Positions 1 through 7,084 of a DNA stretch of 64,000 bases are shown piece after piece (positions within the stretch are counted from its first letter, which is position 1; every line of letters starts with the position of its first letter). Source of the stretch: Ectopseudomonas mendocina (GTDB taxonomy: Bacteria; Pseudomonadota; Gammaproteobacteria; Pseudomonadales; Pseudomonadaceae). Below the pieces are notes generated by a model. The model was not told where the DNA came from. It was given only the letters and a program-made list of their open reading frames with translations, and did no database searches. The position numbers were made by a program, and so were the translations under genes. The DNA lies in NCBI RefSeq assembly GCF_016008875.1, contig NZ_JADTQG010000006.1, positions 124,001 to 188,000 on the forward strand. Direction: 5' to 3'.

Positions 1-34
1 TAGGCTCTGCGACCTATGTCCGCAGGAGGTTGTT

Positions 35-907
35 ATGGCAAAGGTCGCATTTATCGGCTTGGGCGTTATGGGGTATCCGATGGCCGGGCATCTCGCCCGC
101 AAGGGTCATCAGGTGACGGTCTACAACCGTTCACCGGGTAAGGCCGAGCAGTGGATGGGGGAGTATGCCGGCAGCAGCGCGCCAACCCCACGCGAGGCGG
201 CGGCGGGCGCCGAATTGGTGATGTGCTGCGTAGGTAACGACGATGACCTGCGCAGCGTGATTCTCGGCGAGCAGGGCGCCTTCGCCGGCATGGCGCCGGG
301 TGCCATCCTGGTCGACCACACCACCGCTTCGGCCGATGTGGCGCGTGAACTGGCTGCCGTTGCGGCCGAGCGTGGCCTTGGTTTTCTCGATGCGCCGGTG
401 TCCGGTGGCCAGGCCGGTGCGGTCAATGGCGTGCTGACCGTGATGGTCGGTGGTGAAGCCGAAGCCTATGCGGTCGCCGAGCCGGTAATCCAGTGCTACG
501 CGCGCATGATGCGTCTGATGGGGCCGGCCGGCAGCGGCCAGCTGAGCAAGATGGTCAACCAGATCTGCATCGCCGGCCTGGTGCAGGGGCTGGCCGAGGC
601 GCTGAATTTCGCCCAGTGCGCCGGGCTGGATGGTCATGCGGTCGTCGATGTGATCAGCAAGGGTGCTGCGCAGTCGTGGCAGATGGAGAATCGCTACAAG
701 ACCATGCTTGCCGGCGAGTTCGATTTCGGCTTCGCGGTCGACTGGATGCGCAAGGATCTGTCGATCCTGCTCGAGGAATCGCGTCGCAACGGTGCGCAGC
801 TGCCGGTGACGGCGCTGGTCGATCAGTTCTACGCCGACGTTCAGGGCATGGGCGGCGGGCGTTGGGACACCTCCAGCCTCCTGGCCCGTTTGCAGCGTAA
901 CCGCTGA
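35..907 (+). CDS. NAD(P)-dependent oxidoreductase, 3-hydroxyisobutyrate dehydrogenase family
   Basis: A 290-residue beta-hydroxyacid dehydrogenase. The N-terminus carries the Rossmann dinucleotide motif GLGVMGYPMA (residues 8-17). The family substrate-binding signature DAPVSGGQAGA lies near residue 118, and the catalytic lysine region GQLSKMVNQ near 170. The all-alpha C-terminal domain contains the conserved KDL segment (about 240). Such enzymes oxidise 3-hydroxyisobutyrate or reduce tartronate semialdehyde, and the substrate cannot be fixed from sequence. The start is set by AGGAGG five bases upstream of ATG. It is full length for the family. No catabolic partner genes (mmsA, gcl) lie next to it, so valine or glyoxylate metabolism is only a possibility. 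Confidence 0.9.
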   Translation: MAKVAFIGLGVMGYPMAGHLARKGHQVTVYNRSPGKAEQWMGEYAGSSAPTPREAAAGAELVMCCVGNDDDLRSVILGEQGAFAGMAPGAILVDHTTASADVARELAAVAAERGLGFLDAPVSGGQAGAVNGVLTVMVGGEAEAYAVAEPVIQCYARMMRLMGPAGSGQLSKMVNQICIAGLVQGLAEALNFAQCAGLDGHAVVDVISKGAAQSWQMENRYKTMLAGEFDFGFAVDWMRKDLSILLEESRRNGAQLPVTALVDQFYADVQGMGGGRWDTSSLLARLQRNR

Positions 908-980
908 TCACGAAAGGCCTCGACGGACGGCGCGCGCCTCATTAGCATCGCCGCCGTTCGTTTGTTGTCGAGGTCGTTTC

Positions 981-1232
981 ATGGAGTGTCGTGCCGGTTG
1001 CGGTGCCTGCTGCATCGCGCCTTCCATTAGCTCGCCGATTCCAGGCATGCCGAACGGCAAGCCGGCCGGCGTGCGCTGCATTCATCTCACTGCCGAGTTT
1101 CTCTGCGCCATTTTCGGTCGCCCGGAACGCCCCGCCGTGTGTGGTGGCTTCAAGGCAGACGTGGACCTGTGCGCCGACGATCGCGACAGCGCCATTCGTA
1201 TGCTGGGCTGGCTGGAGCAGGCGACGGCCTGA
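981..1232 (+). CDS. YkgJ-type cysteine-cluster protein
   Basis: An 83-residue protein with the CxxxCGxCC pattern at its N-terminus (CRAGCGACC, residues 3-11), then C33, C42 and C54. This is the layout of the YkgJ/UPF0153 family, thought to bind a metal or an iron-sulfur cluster. Its reaction is unknown. It lies 73 bases after the dehydrogenase on the same strand and 66 bases before the START-domain gene, so all three could be co-transcribed. No clear terminator separates them. Confidence 0.85.
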   Translation: MECRAGCGACCIAPSISSPIPGMPNGKPAGVRCIHLTAEFLCAIFGRPERPAVCGGFKADVDLCADDRDSAIRMLGWLEQATA

Positions 1233-1298
1233 GGATCTGAACCGGCTGCGTTCTGCGCCGGTCGAAACGCAAACAGTCCTGACGGGAGTTGCCTGACG

Positions 1299-1898
1299 AT
1301 GATGCGTTTTTCCGTTTTGCTCATGATGCTGACTGCAATCACCGCCCAGGCTGCCGAAAGGCAGTGGCAGCTAGAGCGTGAAGAGGATGGCGTGAGCGTG
1401 TATCTGGCCGATGTGCCGGGGTCGAAATACAAGGCCTATCGCGGTGTCGTGACGATCGATGGCGATCTGGCCGCGGTGCAGGCCGCGCAGGAAGATGTCG
1501 AGGGCTCCTGCGCCTGGATCTTCAGTTGCCAGCAGCAGCGCTTGCTCGAGACCAGGGGCGATGTCAGCGAGTTGTACGCTCGCTTCGAGACGCCCTGGCC
1601 GGTGAAGGCGCGAGATTCGGTGATTCAGGTGACGACGCGAACCGAAGCCGATGGCAGCGTTACCCGTCTGCTCAAGGCGGTGCCAGAGCGCTTGCCGGAG
1701 GAGAAGGATTTCGTCCGCGTGCAGCGCGTCGATGGCCAGTGGCACCTGAAGCCGCTGGACGGCGGCAAGGTTGAAGTAACGTACGAGGCGCATACCGAGC
1801 CGGGCGGCAGCGTGCCGTCGTGGTTGGCCAACAGTTTCGTCGTCGATGCGCCGTTGCAGACGCTGCAAGGCTTGCGGGCGAAAGTGGAAGGGCGTTGA
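1299..1898 (+). CDS. Exported START-domain lipid-binding protein
   Basis: A 199-residue protein beginning with a signal peptide (MMRFSVLLMMLTAITAQA, cleavage expected near residue 18). The rest fits the StAR-related lipid-transfer fold, including the typical LLETRGDVSELYARFETPWPVKARD stretch split around residues 80-105 and a YEAHTEPGGSVPSWLAN segment near 165-180. START proteins bind a hydrophobic ligand in a deep pocket. In pseudomonads this periplasmic member has no assigned ligand. Two ATGs are adjacent at the start, with GGGAG about ten bases upstream of the first. It converges on gltA, and a shared terminator hairpin lies between them. Confidence 0.85.
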   Translation: MMRFSVLLMMLTAITAQAAERQWQLEREEDGVSVYLADVPGSKYKAYRGVVTIDGDLAAVQAAQEDVEGSCAWIFSCQQQRLLETRGDVSELYARFETPWPVKARDSVIQVTTRTEADGSVTRLLKAVPERLPEEKDFVRVQRVDGQWHLKPLDGGKVEVTYEAHTEPGGSVPSWLANSFVVDAPLQTLQGLRAKVEGR

Positions 1899-1920
1899 GG
1901 CAAGTCGTTCGGCAATAAAA

Positions 1921-1943
1921 AAGGCTGCCAGATTGGCAGCCTT
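1921..1943. terminator. Bidirectional terminator between START gene and gltA
   Basis: A perfect 10-bp stem AAGGCTGCCA / TGGCAGCCTT with loop GAT. It is flanked by an A-run on the left and TT-rich sequence on the right, so it can end transcription from both converging genes. Confidence 0.85.
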
Positions 1944-1961
1944 CTTGGTTTCGCGGCGCTA

Positions 1962-3242
1962 TCAGTCGCGGTCGGCGGGCAGGTCGCGCTGCTCGTAGCC
2001 GGTGTACAGCTGGCGCGGGCGGCCGATCTTGTACGGGCCGGAGAGCATTTCCTTCCAGTGCGAGATCCAGCCGACGGTCCGCGCCAGGGCGAAGATCACG
2101 GTGAACATCGAGGTCGGAATACCAATGGCCTTGAGGATGATGCCCGAGTAGAAATCCACGTTCGGGTAGAGGTTGCGCTCCTTGAAGTAAGGATCGTTGC
2201 GCGCAATCTCTTCCAGCTTCATGGCCAGTTCCAGCTGCGGGTCGTTGATGCCCAGTTCGGCCAGTACTTCGTCGCAGGTCTGCTTCATGACCTTGGCGCG
2301 CGGGTCGAAGTTTTTGTAGACGCGGTGGCCGAAGCCCATCAGCTTGAACGGATCATCCTTGTCCTTGGCCTTGGCCACGAACTTGTCGATATTGTCCACG
2401 CTGCCGATCTCGTCGAGCATGGTCAGTACGGCTTCATTGGCGCCGCCGTGTGCCGGGCCCCACAGCGCGGCGATGCCGGCGGCGATACAGGCGAACGGGT
2501 TGGCACCCGAAGAGCCTGCCAGGCGTACGGTAGAAGTGGAGGCGTTTTGCTCATGGTCGGCGTGGAGGATGAAGATCTTGTCCATCGCCTTGGCCAGCAC
2601 CGGGCTGATCGGTTTGATCTCGCACGGGGTGTTGAACATCATATGCAGGAAGTTTTCCGCGTAATTCAGGTCATTGCGCGGGTACATCATGGGTTGGCCC
2701 ATGGAGTACTTGTAAGTCATGGCGGCGATGGTCGGCATCTTGGCCACCAGGCGCATGGCCGATACTTCGCGGTGCTGCGGGTTCTTGATGTCCAGCGAGT
2801 CGTGATAGAAGGCGGAGAGGGCGCCAACCACGCCGCACATGATGGCCATCGGATGGGCATCGCGGCGGAAACCGTTGAAGAAGGTCTTCAGTTGTTCGTG
2901 AACCATGGTGTGGTTCTTGATGGTGCTGACGAACTTGGCCTTCTCTTCCTTGCTCGGCAGTTCGCCGTTAAGCAGCAGGTAGCAGGTTTCCAGGTAGTCG
3001 GATTGCTCGGCGAGCTGCTCGATGGGGTAGCCGCGATGCAGCAGAACACCCTTGTCGCCGTCGATGTAGGTGATCTTCGACTCGCAAGAGGCGGTCGACA
3101 TGAAACCAGGATCAAATGTGAACCGACCCGTGGAGGTCAGATTCCGCACATCGATTACATCGGGACCAACAGTGCCGGTCAGAACGGGCAGTTCGACGGG
3201 GGCATTGCCCTCGATGATCAACTGCGCTTTTTTGTCAGCCAT
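1962..3242 (-). CDS. gltA: Citrate synthase, type II
   Basis: Condenses oxaloacetate and acetyl-CoA to citrate, the entry step of the TCA cycle. The 426-residue length matches the hexameric, NADH-sensitive Gram-negative type. The conserved [10 protein letters not shown] segment and the [16 protein letters not shown] segment supply the active-site histidines and the catalytic Asp region. I placed the start at MADKKAQ because AGGAGG lies about seven bases upstream; a longer frame adds 15 residues with no homology expected. It is divergent from sdhCDAB, with its own promoter in the shared intergenic region. Confidence 0.97.
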   Translation of the reverse strand: MADKKAQLIIEGNAPVELPVLTGTVGPDVIDVRNLTSTGRFTFDPGFMSTASCESKITYIDGDKGVLLHRGYPIEQLAEQSDYLETCYLLLNGELPSKEEKAKFVSTIKNHTMVHEQLKTFFNGFRRDAHPMAIMCGVVGALSAFYHDSLDIKNPQHREVSAMRLVAKMPTIAAMTYKYSMGQPMMYPRNDLNYAENFLHMMFNTPCEIKPISPVLAKAMDKIFILHADHEQNASTSTVRLAGSSGANPFACIAAGIAALWGPAHGGANEAVLTMLDEIGSVDNIDKFVAKAKDKDDPFKLMGFGHRVYKNFDPRAKVMKQTCDEVLAELGINDPQLELAMKLEEIARNDPYFKERNLYPNVDFYSGIILKAIGIPTSMFTVIFALARTVGWISHWKEMLSGPYKIGRPRQLYTGYEQRDLPADRD

Positions 3243-3301
3243 ATGTGGCCTCCTAGTTATGCTTGAAATCATCAGACGGCCCCCCACGCAGGGCCCGCAC
3301 C

Positions 3302-3329
3302 ACTATAGTGGGATAAATCCGAAAGTCAA
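3302..3329 (-). promoter_or_regulatory. gltA sigma-70-type promoter
   Basis: On the minus strand TTGACT is followed by 16 bases and then TATAGT, about 60 bases before the gltA start codon. The match to the consensus is strong. The rest of the 362-bp gltA-sdhC gap holds this promoter, the sdhC promoter and the sdh leader. Confidence 0.7.
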
Positions 3330-3443
3330 TTTGCGAGAACCCAGGCAGTAGAAGGGTTTGCGCGGGATTATCAACGAAAAAAGGCCGCTATTTACGCCAT
3401 TTGAATAAAGGCTGCAATGCGCTTTTTGGGGTAGGGCATTGCA

Positions 3444-3472
3444 TTGTCATTAGTCTGCTAACTGTCTATACT
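3444..3472 (+). promoter_or_regulatory. sdhCDAB sigma-70-type promoter
   Basis: TTGTCA and TATACT separated by exactly 17 bases. The predicted start near 3479 leaves a leader of about 125 nt before sdhC. Confidence 0.7.
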
Positions 3473-3480
3473 CTGCGCCC

Positions 3481-3516
3481 GACCGCCAGGGGCTTTGCGG
3501 CCATATCATGGCGGTC
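3481..3516 (+). promoter_or_regulatory. Stem-loop in the sdhC 5' leader
   Basis: GACCGCCA pairs with TGGCGGTC eight bases to eight across a 20-base loop, right at the predicted 5' end of the transcript. It may stabilise the leader or shape regulation. In P. aeruginosa sdhCDAB is a target of the PrrF iron-responsive sRNAs (established knowledge); whether this leader pairs with such an sRNA was not tested. Confidence 0.45.
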
Positions 3517-3604
3517 GTCACTCCTTGGGTGATGGGTACCTGACCAGTGCACTTCCCAACAACTTTGCCCTGATAGTTAGGGGCTCTCAGTGTGATAAAA
3601 AGCC

Positions 3605-3979
3605 GTGAATAGCCAACGACCTGTAAACCTAGACCTTAGGACTATCAAGCTCCCAGTCACCGCTTATACCTCCATTCTCCACCGTATCTCCGGTGTCATC
3701 CTCTTTGTCGGTATCGCCATCCTGCTGTTCGGCCTCGACAAGTCGCTGACCTCCGAAGAGGGCTTCGCCCAGGTGAAAGAATGCCTGGCCAGTCCGCTGG
3801 CCAAGTTCGTGATCTGGGGTCTTCTGTCCGCTCTGCTGTATCACCTGGTGGCCGGCGTGCGCCACTTGATCATGGACATGGGCATCGGCGAGACGCTGGA
3901 AGGCGGCAAGCTGGGCTCGAAAATCGTCATCGCCGTTGCGGCGGTCGTGATCGTGCTGCTGGGGGTGTGGATATGGTAA
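3605..3979 (+). CDS. sdhC: Succinate dehydrogenase cytochrome b556 subunit
   Basis: A membrane anchor of succinate:quinone oxidoreductase (complex II), 124 residues with three transmembrane segments. The family signature HRISG is at residue 26, and the haem-ligand region LYHLVAGVRHLIMDMG is near residue 79. The only usable in-frame start is GTG; an in-frame TAA lies three codons upstream and there is no convincing Shine-Dalgarno. It overlaps sdhD by seven bases, so the two are translationally coupled. It is the first gene of the sdh-suc operon. Confidence 0.95.
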   Translation: MNSQRPVNLDLRTIKLPVTAYTSILHRISGVILFVGIAILLFGLDKSLTSEEGFAQVKECLASPLAKFVIWGLLSALLYHLVAGVRHLIMDMGIGETLEGGKLGSKIVIAVAAVVIVLLGVWIW

Positions 3980-4341
3980 CTAATGTCACGAATTTCTCGC
4001 GTTCGGGCCTCTATGACTGGATGGCGCAACGCGTTTCTGCGGTCGTTCTCGCGGCTTACACGCTGTTTCTGCTGGGCTATGTGATCTGCAATCCGGGCAT
4101 GGGCTACGCCGAATGGCACGGTCTGTTCTCGCATACCGCAATGCGCATTTTCAGCCTGCTGGCCCTGGTTGCACTGAGCGTGCACGCCTGGGTTGGCATG
4201 TGGACCATCTCCACCGATTACCTGACGCCGATGGCGCTGGGCAAGTGGGCGACTGGTGTGCGTTTCCTGTTCCAGGCCGTGTGTGGCATCGCCATGTTCG
4301 CGATGTTCGTCTGGGGCGTGCAGATTCTGTGGGGTTTCTGA
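3973..4341 (+). CDS. sdhD: Succinate dehydrogenase hydrophobic membrane anchor subunit
   Basis: A 122-residue second membrane anchor with three transmembrane helices. The SVHAWVGMWTISTDYL segment (about residues 72-87) carries the conserved histidine and the quinone-site aspartate/tyrosine. ATG overlaps the end of sdhC by seven bases, and the gene ends three bases before sdhA. With SdhC it binds haem b and ubiquinone and docks the SdhAB catalytic pair to the inner membrane. Confidence 0.95.
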   Translation: MVTNVTNFSRSGLYDWMAQRVSAVVLAAYTLFLLGYVICNPGMGYAEWHGLFSHTAMRIFSLLALVALSVHAWVGMWTISTDYLTPMALGKWATGVRFLFQAVCGIAMFAMFVWGVQILWGF

Positions 4342-4344
4342 TTC

Positions 4345-6117
4345 ATGGCTAGCATCCGTACTCTTTCCTATGACGCCATCATCGTAGGTGGCGGCGGCGC
4401 CGGCATGCGTGCTGCGCTGCAACTGGCTCAGGGTGGTCACAAGACTGCCGTGGTCACCAAGGTGTTCCCGACTCGTTCGCACACCGTTTCCGCTCAGGGT
4501 GGCATCACCTGCGCCATCGCCTCGGCCGACCCGAACGATGATTGGCGTTGGCACATGTACGATACCGTCAAGGGTTCCGACTATATCGGTGACCAGGACG
4601 CTATCGAGTACATGTGTTCCGTCGGCCCGGAAGCCGTGTTCGAGCTCGAGCACATGGGCCTGCCGTTCTCCCGTACCGAGCAGGGCCGCATCTATCAGCG
4701 TCCGTTCGGCGGTCAGTCGAAAGGTCCGGACAATCCGACCCAGGCTGCCCGTACCTGCGCTGCTGCCGACCGTACCGGTCACGCGCTGCTGCACACCCTG
4801 TATCAGGCCAACCTGAAGGCCGGCACCTCGTTCCTCAACGAGTGGTACGCCGTTGACCTGGTGAAGAACCAGGACGGCGCCATCGTCGGCATCATCGCCA
4901 TCTGCATCGAGACCGGCGAAACCGTCTACATCCGCTCCAAGGCCGTGGTTCTGGCCACTGGCGGTGCTGGCCGTATCTACGCCTCCACCACCAACGCCCT
5001 GATCAACACCGGCGACGGCGTGGGCATGGCCCTGCGTGCCGGTGTACCGGTGCAGGACATCGAGATGTGGCAGTTCCACCCGACCGGTATTGCCGGCGCC
5101 GGTGTACTGGTTACCGAAGGCTGCCGTGGCGAGGGTGGTTACCTGATCAACGCCCATGGCGAGCGCTTCATGGAGCGTTACGCGCCGAACGCCAAAGACC
5201 TGGCCGGCCGCGACGTGGTTGCGCGCTCCATGGTCAAGGAAGTCATCGCCGGCAACGGCTGTGGCCCGAACAAGGATCACGTACTGCTGAAGCTCGATCA
5301 CCTCGGTGAAGAAGTACTGCACAGCCGTCTGCCGGGTATCTGCGAACTGTCGAAGACCTTCGCCCACGTCGACCCTGTGGTCGCGCCGGTTCCGGTCATC
5401 CCGACCTGCCACTACATGATGGGCGGCGTTGCCACCAACATTCATGGTCAGGCCATCACCCAGGACGCCAACGGCAACGACACCATCATCGAAGGTCTGT
5501 TCGCTGTCGGTGAGGTCGCCTGCGTATCGGTACACGGTGCCAACCGTCTGGGTGGCAACTCGCTGCTCGATCTGGTGGTATTCGGCCGCGCCGCTGGTCT
5601 GCACCTGGAAAAAGCGCTGAAAGAAGGCGTGGAAGTCCGTGGTGCCAGCGAAACCGACATCGAGCAGTCGCTGTCGCGTCTGGCTGGCGTCAACGAGCGC
5701 AGCACTGGCGAAGACGTGGCTCCGCTGCGTAAAGAGCTGCAACAGTGCATGCAGAACTACTTCGGTGTATTCCGTACCGGCGAATACATGCAGAAGGGCA
5801 TCCAACAACTGGCCGACCTGCGTGAGCGCATCGCGAAAGTCAAAATCGCGGACAAGAGCCAGGCGTTCAACACTGCGCGTATCGAAGCGCTGGAGCTGCA
5901 AAACCTGCTCGAAGTTGCCGAAGCGACCGCTGTGGCTGCCGAGGCTCGTAAAGAGTCCCGTGGTGCGCACGCTCGTGAAGACTTCGAAGAGCGCGACGAT
6001 CAGAACTGGCTGTGCCACTCCCTGTACTTCCCAGGCGAGAAGCGCGTAGCCAAGCGTGACGTGAACTTCGCGCCGAAGACCGTTCCGGCATTTGAACCCA
6101 AGGTTCGGACTTATTAA
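4345..6117 (+). CDS. sdhA: Succinate dehydrogenase flavoprotein subunit
   Basis: A 590-residue catalytic subunit that oxidises succinate to fumarate. The FAD-binding GGGGAG lies at residues 15-20. H46 in the [11 protein letters not shown] motif is the expected site of covalent 8-alpha-histidyl FAD attachment. The substrate/capping-domain motif [21 protein letters not shown] lies around residue 240, HYMMGG near 354 and the C-terminal [14 protein letters not shown] near 393. Length and motifs are normal. Confidence 0.98.
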   Translation: MASIRTLSYDAIIVGGGGAGMRAALQLAQGGHKTAVVTKVFPTRSHTVSAQGGITCAIASADPNDDWRWHMYDTVKGSDYIGDQDAIEYMCSVGPEAVFELEHMGLPFSRTEQGRIYQRPFGGQSKGPDNPTQAARTCAAADRTGHALLHTLYQANLKAGTSFLNEWYAVDLVKNQDGAIVGIIAICIETGETVYIRSKAVVLATGGAGRIYASTTNALINTGDGVGMALRAGVPVQDIEMWQFHPTGIAGAGVLVTEGCRGEGGYLINAHGERFMERYAPNAKDLAGRDVVARSMVKEVIAGNGCGPNKDHVLLKLDHLGEEVLHSRLPGICELSKTFAHVDPVVAPVPVIPTCHYMMGGVATNIHGQAITQDANGNDTIIEGLFAVGEVACVSVHGANRLGGNSLLDLVVFGRAAGLHLEKALKEGVEVRGASETDIEQSLSRLAGVNERSTGEDVAPLRKELQQCMQNYFGVFRTGEYMQKGIQQLADLRERIAKVKIADKSQAFNTARIEALELQNLLEVAEATAVAAEARKESRGAHAREDFEERDDQNWLCHSLYFPGEKRVAKRDVNFAPKTVPAFEPKVRTY

Positions 6118-6128
6118 GGGTGACTGAT

Positions 6129-6836
6129 ATGTTGCAAGTCAGTGTTTATCGCTACAACCCGGAGAAGGACGCCGCTCCGTTCATGCAGGACTTCCAGGTC
6201 GACACCGGCGGCAAGGACATCATGGTCCTCGACGTGCTGGCGCTGATCAAGGAGCAGGACGAAGGCTTCTCCTACCGTCGCTCCTGCCGTGAAGGCGTAT
6301 GTGGCTCCGACGGCATGAACATCAACGGCAAGAACGGCCTGGCCTGTATCACGCCGATCTCCGCTGCCGGCCTCAAGGGCGGCAAGCTGGTGATTCGCCC
6401 GTTGCCGGGTCTGCCGGTCATTCGTGACCTGGTCGTCGACATGAGCATCTTCTACAAGCAGTACGAGAAGGTGCAGCCGTTCCTGCAGAACGATACGCCG
6501 GCTCCGGCCATCGAGCGTCTGCAGTCGCCGGAAGAGCGCGAGAAGCTCGACGGTCTGTACGAGTGCATTCTGTGTGCGTGCTGCTCGACCAGCTGCCCTT
6601 CGTTCTGGTGGAATCCGGACAAGTTCCTCGGTCCCGCTGCGCTGCTGCAGGCCTACCGCTTCCTGGCTGACAGCCGTGACACCAAGACCGCCGAACGTCT
6701 GGCCTCGCTGGACGATCCGTTCAGCGTGTTCCGCTGCCGCGGCATCATGAACTGCGTGAACGTGTGCCCGAAGGGTCTGAACCCGACCAAGGCCATCGGC
6801 CACGTGCGTAACATGCTGCTGCAAAGCGGTACTTGA
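6129..6836 (+). CDS. sdhB: Succinate dehydrogenase iron-sulfur subunit
   Basis: A 235-residue electron-transfer subunit. The plant-ferredoxin 2Fe-2S site is CREGVCGSDG...C (about residues 54-74). The 4Fe-4S site is CILCACCSTSC and the 3Fe-4S site is CRGIMNCVNVCPKG. ATG at MLQVSVYRYNPE was chosen because AAGGG lies eight bases upstream; a GTG three codons earlier sits inside that signal. It closes the complex II genes. Confidence 0.97.
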   Translation: MLQVSVYRYNPEKDAAPFMQDFQVDTGGKDIMVLDVLALIKEQDEGFSYRRSCREGVCGSDGMNINGKNGLACITPISAAGLKGGKLVIRPLPGLPVIRDLVVDMSIFYKQYEKVQPFLQNDTPAPAIERLQSPEEREKLDGLYECILCACCSTSCPSFWWNPDKFLGPAALLQAYRFLADSRDTKTAERLASLDDPFSVFRCRGIMNCVNVCPKGLNPTKAIGHVRNMLLQSGT

Positions 6837-7084
6837 TTCGCAAGTTGCTATACCTGTAACACCTGCGGGTCCGGCTCCGGTCGGCTCGCAGTAAAGCCAG
6901 AGCCGCAGCCCACAAAGCCACGGCTCATACTCGAAAAATATGACGACCAGCAGGGGCATCCGGGCTGGTACCCGGACTATCTGCGGGAACCCAAGTGGCT
7001 TCATCCGAGTCGCAGCAACATGACTTTGATTGGAGCCATGCGGTATTCACGCCGGTGGTGTCCCCTTACCGAGGGTGACCAAGC
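6837..7084 (+). other. sdhB-sucA intergenic spacer with in-frame open stretch
   Basis: There is no terminator here, so sucA is probably read from the sdh promoter. The spacer stays open for 87 codons in the same frame as sdhB, from just after its TGA to a TGA at 7098-7100 inside sucA, but has no early ATG. An imperfect stem (GGCTCCGG against CCAGAGCC) lies near 6870-6905. No function is assigned. Confidence 0.4.

Noticed and set aside
3841-6018. 725-codon minus-strand open frame opposite sdhA
   Set aside because: Antisense shadow of a highly conserved gene with GC-rich third positions; no family features, and His/Gln-rich composition typical of a reversed frame.
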